Below are positions 44,367 through 52,925 of a stretch of DNA of 64,000 nt, in pieces. The translations under genes were made by a program, and so were the position numbers. Under the pieces are notes generated by a model that was not told where the DNA came from, did not search any database, and saw only the letters and a program-made list of their open reading frames with translations. Every line of letters starts with the position of its first letter. Position 1 is the first letter of the stretch. The DNA is from Entoloma clypeatum. Lineage: Eukaryota > Basidiomycota > Agaricomycetes > Agaricales > Entolomataceae. Where the stretch lies: contig OY751487.1 in assembly GCA_963565915.1 (NCBI GenBank), forward strand, positions 2,046,001-2,110,000, read 5' to 3'.

Positions 44367-47284
44367 TCGACGAGCGGGTGGCCCCAGTTCTTTTGTCACC
44401 AGATCGAACGGTAGCGCCACCTCGCATCGGCACGAATATACTTGATAGCAGCATGAATACACCACTTACTATCGATTTGTATGCCGTTCGAGAGGCTGTA
44501 CCACACCCGAAAAAGGGACAACAGTCAGAGATGCCATTTCACCACGAAGTTACAATACATGGAGTCGGGAGGAATAGGATTAGGATATCAGGGTTGTTTG
44601 ACGACGGCGCTATGGTGGGCGCTATGGGCCTCCACGTTTTTAATCAGATCAAGCCAACACTCCACGGATGGCGTCCATCAAGGAAGTCGCTATGGATGGC
44701 GAACGGCACGATAATACCATCGCATGCAGTGTGGGCAGGCACTATGGAGATCGCAGGGATACATCGGCGAGTGGAACTGGAGATATTCGACAGCCAAGGA
44801 GGATGGGATCTCCTCTTTGGCAAGCCGCTGCTCCATGCCTTCAATGCCGTTCACGATTACCGAGACGATACAGTCACCATATCGTCGGAAACATCTGGGA
44901 GGAGCTGGACATTATGCAACGGAGGATCAGGGACAACTACAACCCCACAACTAAAGCAAGTACTCAGTCCTATACCAGACGACGATAACAAGCACCTCGA
45001 ATCTGCAGGGAATGAAACACCAAACATGAACGTGGTCAACGAGGCATCCAACATATACACGTGGAACTCCGAACCGTTTAACCCTGAACGGATAGCAGAA
45101 ATCCAAAGGTTAGTACAAATAGGAACCGATCTAATGAACGAACAACGCCAACAGATAACGGTAATAATCGGGGAATACGCAGACTGCTTCGCACTAGCGT
45201 TGAGCGAAGTAAACGCAGTCCCAGGATACGAACACAAGCTCAACATTCCCAAAAACGCCACACTATCCAAGAAAATACCGCTGCGGTCCTATAACCCAGC
45301 TCAGACCGTCCATCTGCACAAGATGCTACATGAGATGAAAGAGGGGAGGATTATACGGCCAATACACCCAAGCGATGTACGGTGCGTTGCACCCACCGTC
45401 CTAGCACAAAAGGCCCACGAAGGTGGCGGACTTACACTTGACAAGCTGAAACACAAACTGAACGATGAGTGTATCGCTCACGGGTTTGAGCCAATGCCAG
45501 ACATGCCACCGAGACCCGCGACAGACGAACACCATGACGAAACACCAGAACCTGTGAAATGGCGCATCTGCCAGGATTTCCATGAAGTGAACCGAATCAC
45601 TCAGATCGCCCCAGTGCCCCAAGGCGATATTCGCGCGAAGCAACTGAGGCTTTCCGGCCATCGGTACTTGCACATCTTTGATTTTGCGGCAGGATTCTAC
45701 CACATCGCGATACACGAAGACTCACAGCCGTACCTGTGCTTCTACGTCGAAGGGTACGGGCATTGGGCATACCAACGCATGCCGTTCGGAGTCACGGGGG
45801 CACCAGCTGAGTTTTGCAGTATGATGGCAGCGAAAACTCATGATCTTATAGCAAACGGCACATTCGAACTCTTCGTGGATGACGGCGGATCGGCCGCTGA
45901 CACATTCGAGGAAGGGATAGCAAAACTCCGTACCATCCTTGAACGAGTGAGGAAGGAACATCTATCACTGTCGCCGAGCAAGCTTCGCCTATTCATGACA
46001 GAAGCTGTCTTCGCAGGATCAGTCGTCGGGCCCAACGGCGTATCGCCGGATGCAGCAAAGCTGAGTACCATCGTCAACTGGAAGATACCAGAAGACGCCT
46101 CTCACTTGGACGGATTCCTAGGATTGACATCATACTTTCGCGATCTTATCCAAGGCTACGCGCGGATTGAAGGACCACTCAGGAGTTTACTCCAAAAGGT
46201 CGGCGTACCAGCAGGTGCAAAGAAGAATGTTTACCAACGGATGATGAAAGCCTACAAACTGAAGGATGTCTGGAAGGAGGAACACACCCGTACCTTCCTC
46301 AAACTGAAGCAGACACTAGTAGCCGAGCCAGTTCTAGTGGCCCCGAGGTTTGACGGAACACCGTTCATACTCACGACAGATGGTTGCGTTGATGCATTCG
46401 CAGGAGTTCTATGCCAAAAGATAGCAACAACACTACCCGGAGGACGAGTGGTGACAAAACGCCACCCAATCGTGTTCGCATCAAAACGAACATCTACAAC
46501 AGAAAGGAAGTACAAGCCCTTCCTTCTTGAATTCGCCGCACTGAAATTCTCCATCGACAAATTTTCAGACACCTTATATGGGTTTCCAGTCGAAATCGAG
46601 ACGGACTGCCAAGTGCTCCGGGACGTACTCCTGTCAGAAAAGCTATCAACCACCCATGCTAGATGGCGAGATGGTATACTAGCTCATCAAATCATCGATG
46701 TTCGCCACGTACCAGGAGTCATGAATATTGCCGACAGACTGAGCCGACAACACGAAGGATTTCCACATGAAGCTGGCGACGGTAGCAACTGGACAGTCAG
46801 CCCTGACTGGGAGGCAAAGGAAGGTATTGTGAATGACGTATACCAAATCCGAGTCAGCCAGAAAGGGACGCAGTATACAGACCTACGCGGACGTTTCAAG
46901 GACGAGCCATTGTATACACAGGTAATTGACGCGCTCGAAGGATTGGACAATCCAGAGTCATCACTCAGGACCCGAATCCGCGCGAAACACAGGGCATCCC
47001 AGTATATGATTGAGGATGGGAAGCTATGGATTATAGGGGGAGGGACAGGAGCACGGGCAAAGACGAGGAGGGAATGCATATCAAAGGCAGAGGCAGTCGA
47101 AAAAGCAAGGGACGTGCACGAGACAGGTGGCCACTGGCATCGGGATAGCATCAAGATCGCTATGCTCGACCTATACCATAGCCCGAAGCTGGACGAGTCC
47201 ATCGTGAAGGCAATTACCGGTTGCGCACGATGCAAAAACTTCGGCGGTTCACATCTCAATGCAACACTCCAGCCAATAGTATGA
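44345..47284 (+). CDS. Element D pol, first part: protease, RT, RNase H, integrase zinc finger
   Basis: -1 frame relative to gag. Protease-like ISGLFDDGAMVGAM, with DDGA in place of the usual DSGA/DTGA. RT: WRICQDFHEVNRITQIAPVP, LHIFDFAAGFYHIAIHED, YQRMPFGVTGAPAEF and catalytic ELFVDDGGSAAD (F-V-D-D). RNase H: FILTTDGCVDAFAGVLC, ASKRTSTTERKYKPFLLEF. Integrase HHCC: HETGGHWHRDSI...CARCKNFGG. Ends with TGA 47282-47284 in QPIV-stop-RHPFELLVGDY, where CGA (Arg) is the obvious ancestral codon. Confidence 0.9.
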   Translation, partial: RTRGPRLIDERVAPVLLSPDRTVAPPRIGTNILDSSMNTPLTIDLYAVREAVPHPKKGQQSEMPFHHEVTIHGVGRNRIRISGLFDDGAMVGAMGLHVFNQIKPTLHGWRPSRKSLWMANGTIIPSHAVWAGTMEIAGIHRRVELEIFDSQGGWDLLFGKPLLHAFNAVHDYRDDTVTISSETSGRSWTLCNGGSGTTTTPQLKQVLSPIPDDDNKHLESAGNETPNMNVVNEASNIYTWNSEPFNPERIAEIQRLVQIGTDLMNEQRQQITVIIGEYADCFALALSEVNAVPGYEHKLNIPKNATLSKKIPLRSYNPAQTVHLHKMLHEMKEGRIIRPIHPSDVRCVAPTVLAQKAHEGGGLTLDKLKHKLNDECIAHGFEPMPDMPPRPATDEHHDETPEPVKWRICQDFHEVNRITQIAPVPQGDIRAKQLRLSGHRYLHIFDFAAGFYHIAIHEDSQPYLCFYVEGYGHWAYQRMPFGVTGAPAEFCSMMAAKTHDLIANGTFELFVDDGGSAADTFEEGIAKLRTILERVRKEHLSLSPSKLRLFMTEAVFAGSVVGPNGVSPDAAKLSTIVNWKIPEDASHLDGFLGLTSYFRDLIQGYARIEGPLRSLLQKVGVPAGAKKNVYQRMMKAYKLKDVWKEEHTRTFLKLKQTLVAEPVLVAPRFDGTPFILTTDGCVDAFAGVLCQKIATTLPGGRVVTKRHPIVFASKRTSTTERKYKPFLLEFAALKFSIDKFSDTLYGFPVEIETDCQVLRDVLLSEKLSTTHARWRDGILAHQIIDVRHVPGVMNIADRLSRQHEGFPHEAGDGSNWTVSPDWEAKEGIVNDVYQIRVSQKGTQYTDLRGRFKDEPLYTQVIDALEGLDNPESSLRTRIRAKHRASQYMIEDGKLWIIGGGTGARAKTRRECISKAEAVEKARDVHETGGHWHRDSIKIAMLDLYHSPKLDESIVKAITGCARCKNFGGSHLNATLQPIV

Positions 47285-48481
47285 AGACACCCATTCGAGC
47301 TTTTGGTGGGCGATTACCTGTCCATGCCAGAAGGGAAGGGCGGATACCACACGGTGGGCTTATACCTTGACACCTACTCCCAGCACATATGGGGCTACAT
47401 GTTCAAAACCCACGGCAGCGCCAAAACGACCATCCGATCACTTAATGACATCTGCCATAACTTCGTACCACCGGAGAGCTGGCAATCCGATGGAGGACGA
47501 CACTTTGACAACGACGAGGTCGATAATATCTGCGAGGAATGGGGCATCAAACACATAGTTACCGCAGCATACTCGCCATGGGTCAACGGTCTCGTCGAGG
47601 GGACCAACAAACTTCTACTGTACGTGTTGGCGAGACTTTGCGCGCCAGAACTTGGAGAGGATGGATGGAGGACAACGAGTTGGGAGAATGTGCCAAGAAG
47701 CTGGCCGGACCACTTTGACGAGGCCATACAGATACTGAACTGGAGAATCCTACCGGCGCTCAAGTTCACACCAAAAGAACTCCTCCTCGGGACAGTAGTC
47801 AACACAACGAGAACACCCGCTAAGCTAAGCACATCCATTCTCGAACCTGAGGATGTTGACATACACATGGCCTACGCAGAACAACAACGGCTCGACGGTC
47901 ACGCGGAAAGCGTACACCATGCACTTCAACGCAAAGAAGCGTTCGACCGAAAGATACTCGAAACACAAGGGGAACCCGTGGAATTCAAAAAGGGAGAGCT
48001 CGTACAGGTCTATAGAAATGATTTAACCCACACAGTCAGCAACGACCGCAAGCTCACACCCATGTGGTCTGAACCCCGTCGGGTGAAGGACCGGAAGCTT
48101 AACTCCTACATGGTAGAAGACCTCAACGGAGCAGAGCTACCAGGCTCATACCACGCTAGAAGACTGCGGAGGTTTACGCCAAGAGACAGAACAGAGTTGG
48201 CCGAAATGGAACGAACGAGGGAGAAGCTGGAGGAAGAACAAGGAGGCCAGGGAGAGGAAGGACGGAAAGGAAGGGAGACGACAAAGACAAAAGCGGGGAT
48301 CGGTCAACCAAGCAAGCCTCGGAGGCCGAAGAAGACTGGCACCCTCAAGACACCATTCCAGACGGAGGAAGAGGCAAAGGACGGGAACAGCAAGACAGAG
48401 TTGAAAGGTGGGACAATCGCCGAGAGGGTCTCGGAAAGGCGACGAGGACGCCGCCATGAAGAAGAGGGGAACCTGGAGTAG
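47285..48481 (+). CDS. Element D integrase core and C-terminus
   Basis: Same frame as the upstream part after the TGA. Core: FELLVGDYLSMPEGKGGYH (first Asp), SWQSDGGRHFDND (second Asp), WVNGLVEGTNKLLL (Glu). C-terminal SH3-like EFKKGELVQVYRNDLTHT and YMVEDLNGAELPGSYHARRL, then a Lys/Arg/Glu-rich tail. The frame runs through the polypurine tract (GAAGAAGAGGGG, about 48459-48470) and stops with TAG 48479-48481, eight bases inside the 3' LTR. No chromodomain. Confidence 0.9.
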   Translation, partial: RHPFELLVGDYLSMPEGKGGYHTVGLYLDTYSQHIWGYMFKTHGSAKTTIRSLNDICHNFVPPESWQSDGGRHFDNDEVDNICEEWGIKHIVTAAYSPWVNGLVEGTNKLLLYVLARLCAPELGEDGWRTTSWENVPRSWPDHFDEAIQILNWRILPALKFTPKELLLGTVVNTTRTPAKLSTSILEPEDVDIHMAYAEQQRLDGHAESVHHALQRKEAFDRKILETQGEPVEFKKGELVQVYRNDLTHTVSNDRKLTPMWSEPRRVKDRKLNSYMVEDLNGAELPGSYHARRLRRFTPRDRTELAEMERTREKLEEEQGGQGEEGRKGRETTKTKAGIGQPSKPRRPKKTGTLKTPFQTEEEAKDGNSKTELKGGTIAERVSERRRGRRHEEEGNLE

Positions 48482-48627
48482 TGCCCGGGGCACGACTCCG
48501 ACTGTCACGTGATCCAGCAGTCAGGTGTCGTAGACATACATGTAGAGTAGATCATCAGAACAACAACAAGGCTATCCTAGACCGGACGATAAGTTCTACG
48601 CGGGCGACAGACACCTCCACCTCTCCA
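48474..48627 (+). repeat. Element D 3' LTR (154 bp)
   Basis: Matches 42489-42642 with one substitution (CTAGACCGG versus CTAGACTGG). Followed by target duplication ATAC. Confidence 0.92.
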
Positions 48628-49466
48628 ATACTCCTCCGCATCCTCGTCCTCGTCGGACCCCTCCTCCGAAGCCTCCGAATCCTCCCTCCACGCGATAACC
48701 GTCAAAAGCTCCTTGATCTCCCGCAATTCCTTCAACTCCGCCTTTATCAGCCGCATCTCCCTTATCATGCTCCTAAGCCCTGTCACCACCTCCGTGCCTA
48801 TGACCACCTCCGGCGGACCAAACCCCTCCGGCATGAACTCCGGCTCCTCCGACGCTGCGGCTATCCGCGATCCCTCCGCGGTCCCCTCTCCCTTGGACGA
48901 TCCCGCCTTCGCGTTCTTCATCGCACCACCTGCCACCTTAGCCTTTCCGACCCTCACCGCCTTGGTCATCCTCCGCTTCACCTCCGACTCCGCTTCCGCT
49001 CCCGTTCTGCAGCTTCGTTTTAAACGCTGGCACCGCCAGCACAACGAAGCATTGTCATTCCTAAAGAACAAGTTAATAACGAAGCGTATAAAGAAATAGG
49101 AAAAACTCACTCCGATGGCCAAAAACACAAGTCCCCCGCTTTCAAGCAGGAGGTGCAATCCTCCTTCCCCTGCTCGTAACTCGCAGGCATATTCTTGAAA
49201 ACCCCCTGCAGCCGGAGCTTCTTCACCTCCGTACTCGCCGCATCCGCATCCGCATCCACCTCCGCATCTGCACCTGCACCCGCGACCGGTTCCTTCGCCT
49301 TCGCCTTCTCTGCCTTCCTCTCTGCTCGTCTCCACTCTTTCGCCGCCCTCTTCGCCTCCGCGCGCTCCTCTGCCTCCTGCAGTTTCCTCTCCAACTCTTC
49401 AGTGACCTTCTTCTGACACTCCCTTTCAGCACGAAGAGCGGCGAGGGGTGAGTTTTCAGCGGACAT
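48628..49466 (-). CDS. Element B antisense gene, 5' part: Zn2Cys6-type cysteine cluster protein
   Basis: On the strand opposite to B pol, from ATG 49466. Exon 1 (49466..49111) codes MSAENSPLAALRAERECQKK, a Lys/Arg/Glu coiled-coil stretch, an Ala/Asp-rich segment and CTSCLKAGDLCFWPSE. A 50-bp intron (49110..49061; GTGAGT/TTTAG) joins to exon 2 with NDNASLCWRCQRLKRSC. The spliced spacing is C-x2-C-x6-C-x11-C-x2-C-x6-C, within the consensus of the fungal Zn2Cys6 DNA-binding cluster. Then a leucine-heptad-like helix (RSMIREMRLIKAELKELRE) and a strongly acidic stretch. The gene is broken after DEDAEEY by element D and finishes at 42326. Its function is unknown; a regulator of the element or host is a guess. 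Element E carries a related gene in the same place. Confidence 0.82.
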
Positions 49467-49597
49467 AACGGATAGGCGTCGGGATAGATGTTGTGGTTGG
49501 GTGACAAGAGAGAAAGATCACGCACAAAGCTTTTCAACCAACGGTCATGTGGATTACCTCATCTGGGCCTCAGGGTTCGGCCCTAAGAGGGAAATAC

Positions 49598-50140
49598 TGT
49601 CATAACCATACAATTCACATCCGACTTATCCGACGACTCCGACATTTCATCCGCTCCGACATCCGCTCCAACAACATTCTATTTATATTGAATATACTTC
49701 TACTACGTAACATCTCAACCATACTTACAAGTAGACATATGTTGTTCACTTTTCATTTGTTACTCTCCGTACTCCGAATGTTCCGATGGTCAACTCCAAT
49801 ATCTGCACATCACTTATAGTAATGCTGATCATTCTAGTCTACTATAAATAGTGTACAAACCTGTCGTAGAACCTCAGTTCAAATATCATACGTTACACCT
49901 CATTCGCATCCGTCTCTACTTGCCTTTGAGCATTCTCTCTGTCACCTCCGCTCATCCGCTCATCCGCTCATCCGACATCCGCCAATCCAAAATCGAGGAC
50001 CACATCAAAGAGTGGGGCGCAACGCACAAGTTGAAGCCAGGTCCTTTCTGCCAACGTCGCACTTACCGCATTCCGCTCCTCCGCTACTCCGCTCCGACTC
50101 GTCCGACGTTTTCCGACATTGAGAAACACGCTACGTGACA
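49598..50140 (+). repeat. Element B 3' LTR (543 bp)
   Basis: Nearly identical to 30898-31441; differences include CATACAATTC versus CATACGATTC, AATCCAAAATCG versus AATCCGAAATCG and a small TTAAG/TCAG change. Followed by CAAAC. Confidence 0.93.
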
Positions 50141-50639
50141 CAAACCATTCAAGCGCGGTTCCTCGGAGGTATAACAGAGCAAAACTGACTTTGTTATCAT
50201 TGTCGTCAAAGGTGGGGTTGTTTCGGAAATATAGTGTGCATTGTGCGAGGAAACTGGTGAGTTTCCAAGAGTCGGCACCGTCAAAAGTGTTGGGTTCCTT
50301 CGACTTCTTTTTCGGAGTCTTCAGAGTCTCTCTACGTCGGAGCTCCTGTGTCATAAGCATAATTGCTTCGGCGAGGTTTGGAGTTTGCTCATGATGGAAA
50401 GGATTGTTGTCATCGAAAGGAGAAGTCGGAGATTTGTGGGAATGACGGGATCCTTCAGGGATCAGAGGTCCCAATGTCTGAGGTGTTCGGGGACGTGGTG
50501 TCGGAGATATGGGGTCAGGTTTGGGTTCTGCAGAAAGATCTTGGAACATATGTAGAAATGACGCCCTGGTGTCCTGCAGGTTTGAAGCTTCTGCCGCGGC
50601 TGCTGCTGCACAGGAGTTCTGAGTGGTGCAGGCTGCCAT
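50141..50639 (-). pseudogene. Element A gag, N-terminal part
   Basis: ATG 50639 (MAACTTQNSCAAAAAAEAS). FLHMFQDLSAEPKPDP, TPNLAEAIMLMTQELRRRE, KLTSFLAQCTLYFRNNP, VSFALLYLRGTALEWF, ending at the B insertion. The continuation is at 30897..30174. Relative of B gag (PNLAEAI, LYLRGTALEWF versus SYFRGTALEFF). Confidence 0.88.
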
Positions 50640-50671
50640 AACTGGAATTTGAAATATGGATAAGCAAGTGG

Positions 50672-50683
50672 CAGTTTGAATAT
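50672..50683 (-). promoter_or_regulatory. Element A primer-binding site, self-priming type
   Basis: Minus strand ATATTCAAACTG, two bases after the LTR end. It is the exact 12-base complement of CAGTTTGAATAT within the LTR (50931..50920). Compared with B, both partners changed so that pairing is kept. Confidence 0.7.
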
Positions 50684-50685
50684 AC

Positions 50686-51174
50686 TGTTAAGAACTGATC
50701 GACAAAAATGTCGGAGCTATGTCGGACGCGTCGGAGGGTCGGAGGGTGGTCGGAGCGCGTGCGACGTAGGGGCAAGGACTTGGCTTCAACTTGTGTGTTG
50801 TGCCCTTGCTAATACGTTGGTGTCCTTATTTTGGAGGATCAGAGGATCAGAGGATTGGAGGTCGGACTCAAGTTAAGAGTCGGAAAGAGGACGGGAGGTA
50901 AGATGTCGAATCTAAGTTGATATTCAAACTGAAGCTAATACACGATTCTACATAAGTTTAAATACTATGTTGGAGGACATGTGGCTTCGTCGGAGTCGGA
51001 TAACGAGTGGCTGTCGGAGATTCTTAACATAAGTAAAATGGTTGGATGTAAGTAATGTATGTAGTAACAAGATTCATAACAGTAAGTGTGCATAATAAGT
51101 ATTAGTCAAAATGTCGGAGGTGTCGGAGGTGTCGGGATTGGTTGGAAATCATCAGAATTGATCGGAATGTAACA
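50686..51174 (-). repeat. Element A 5' LTR (489 bp)
   Basis: Minus strand TGTTACATTC...CTTAACA; TGTTA/TAACA termini. Contains GTATTTAAAC as a TATA-like box, followed about 40 nt later by CAGTTTGAATATCA (50931..50918), the likely transcript start. No partner 3' LTR exists in the window because A is truncated near 27341. Confidence 0.75.
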
Positions 51175-51332
51175 CCGAAGATCGATGTGAATTCCAATAC
51201 TTTAGCCCAGATGCTAGAATTGCGGTCGAAGGCGACGTGAAAGGCCAGGCCTGTGACACGACGAACTCAGTATTCATCGTTGCCATACCCAGCAGTTCCG
51301 GGATGGACAATGTTCCACTCTTCAATGAGAAG
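51175..51332. other. Spacer between elements A and E, ends with TSD AGAAG
   Basis: 158 bp of non-LTR sequence; AGAAG at 51328-51332 is the left target duplication of element E. No gene recognised. Before the E insertion it was contiguous with 56819 onward. Confidence 0.6.
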
Positions 51333-52044
51333 TGTTAAGTAGGTGAAACATCGGAGCTTCATTGGAGTCCGTCAGAGGTCGGACGTAGGACTGAGACCAG
51401 AGCGGAACTCCGGAAATGTGGAGGAACGACAAAGGGAAGGGACGTGGCTTCAATGTATGTGTTGCGCCACCATTTGTTGGATAAGGTGTCCCAATTTCAG
51501 GAGGTCGGAGGAGAGTCGGAGGTGCGGAGGTCCTCGGAGAGATCTCGGTGAGGGACACACTGACGTGGAAGTGGTCGGACGACATCGGAGTTGTGACTCA
51601 GACACAGTACTGAGCTCGTTGAAGGGTAACGATGGAGGAAGAGCAGAAGATGAGGATGTCATCGGCGTATTGTACCATGGCGAGGATCTCTGGCATGGAC
51701 TGAGAGTAGAGGAGTGAACTTGGTTGATATTTGAACTGAGGAACTACAGGTATGGTACGAGCTTAAATATCTAAATGTGATTACTTTATGGAGATGGTCG
51801 GAGTAGGTCCGGAGTTGTGGCGTAAGTTGCCAGCGACTGTAATGAACATCGGAGATGTCGGTCAATGGACCATGTGGAAAAGGCGATGCATAAGTAAATG
51901 GGAATATGAATATGAAATGCATAAAGGCATGGAGTTATGAATATGAAATGCACAATGGCAACATGCGGAGATGCGGAGGTAACGGATGTCCGGAATGTCG
52001 GAGGACGATCAGAGTAGATCAGAGACTCGGAGACGGATATAACA
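51333..52044 (-). repeat. Element E 3' LTR (712 bp)
   Basis: Minus strand begins TGTTATATCCGTCTCC and ends CTTAACA. Contains minus-strand CAGTTCAAATATCA (near 51726-51739), the same putative transcript start motif as in B, about 35-40 nt below a TATTTAAG box. Partial copy at 56223-56813. Confidence 0.82.
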
Positions 52045-52163
52045 GTATTCACCTCTTAGGTCTGACACCCATGGAAGACCACAAGAAAATAAACAAGGTC
52101 ATGTGGTCTCGGTTATTTAACGGAGATGAGCGGCTTCAAGGGTTTCTTCCAGTTACCACCAAC

Positions 52164-52819
52164 ATGCCCCAAGGCTCGAGCACACAGCCCACCCGATCCA
52201 GCGCCAACCTGGACGACTCTGAAGAGGAGCTCCTGTGCCATCTGGCGCATGTAAGTACCCACTTCTCCATTTTCTTTTTCTTACTGACAATCTCTCTAGA
52301 CAGGAGAAGGGCACCGCATGCCAGTGGTGTAAAGATGGCAAACGGGTTTGCCTGAAGGCCGGCGAGACGCAGGCGAAGCGGAAACAGAGAAAGACAGAGG
52401 AGGCTGTCGCAGAGGTTGCGGGCCTGAGCGGGGCGAAAAGCTGCTGTGGCGCAGGGGTCGCGGAGGAGCTCTGGGAGGAGAAGGAGGAGAAGGAGGAGAA
52501 GGAGGAGACGGAGGAGCGGTCGGCGATGGTTGGTTGTGCGCTGCTCTGGCAGCTGCAAATACTAAACAACCACTTCACCTACCGGAACTTCTTGCTGGAG
52601 GCGGCGGCTCTGGAGTCGGAGGATGATGGAGGGGAGGAGAAAGGTGTGGAAGAGGACAAGGAAGGGGACAAGGAAAAGGATGAAGAGAGAGACAAGGGGT
52701 TGGATGAGGGGGAGCTTGCGGAGCTGCAAGCGGAGAAAGAGGAGGAGGAGAAAAAGCAGGCGAGAAAAGCAGAGGAAAGAACAGAGGACAAAGCAGAGGA
52801 GCCGGAGGAAGGGCCGTAG
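52164..52819 (+). CDS. Element E antisense gene: Cys-motif, acidic coiled-coil protein
   Basis: On the strand opposite to E pol, between pol end and 3' LTR, exactly as in element B. Exon 1 MPQGSSTQPTRSSANLDDSE...LLCHLAH; an intron with GTAAGT donor (from 52251) and CAG acceptor (about 52303); exon 2 EKGTACQWCKDGKRVCLKAG with a C-x2-C-x6-C triplet right after the intron, the same position as the second triplet in B. Then a basic segment, Glu/Lys repeats (EEKEEKEEKEE) and an acidic tail ending EEPEEGP, TAG 52817-52819. Only one full cysteine triplet plus a lone upstream Cys remain, so the binuclear cluster may be lost or divergent. Confidence 0.65.
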
Positions 52820-52925
52820 GATGACGGTCTGCTGGCCAAAAAGGCCAAAACCCAGTAGCCCCTCCCCCCTCTAATTTCTTTTTATTATTATTTTTTATTT
52901 TGCAATATGAATGTCTTGCACGGTT

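Larger units (their letters stand above)
42489..48627 (+). mobile_element. Gypsy element D, inserted in B's antisense gene
   Basis: Short 154-bp LTRs at 42489-42642 and 48474-48627 with TGGAG...CTCCA ends and one difference (a CCGG/CTGG site). Target duplication of 4 bp, ATAC (42485-42488 and 48628-48631). Gag with zinc knuckle, -1 slip site, pol with PR, RT, RH and INT but no chromodomain. Distinct lineage from A, B and E. Confidence 0.93.
30898..50140 (+). mobile_element. Gypsy (chromovirus) element B with nested C and D
   Basis: LTRs at 30898-31441 and 49598-50140 begin TGTCATAACC and end ACGTGACA. CAAAC precedes the left LTR (30893-30897) and follows the right LTR (50141-50145), a 5-bp target duplication inside element A gag. 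Total 19.2 kb; removing C, D and their duplications leaves about 7.3 kb, normal for a gypsy element. Layout: LTR, PBS, gag, pol with chromodomain, antisense gene, polypurine tract (AAGAGGGAAATAC at 49585-49597), LTR. The LTRs differ at only about four positions. Confidence 0.93.

Noticed and set aside
49598..50138. Open frames at the element B LTRs (30811-31439 and 49547-50138)
   Set aside because: They are identical in both LTR copies and are explained by CpG-rich stop-poor LTR sequence, not by genes.
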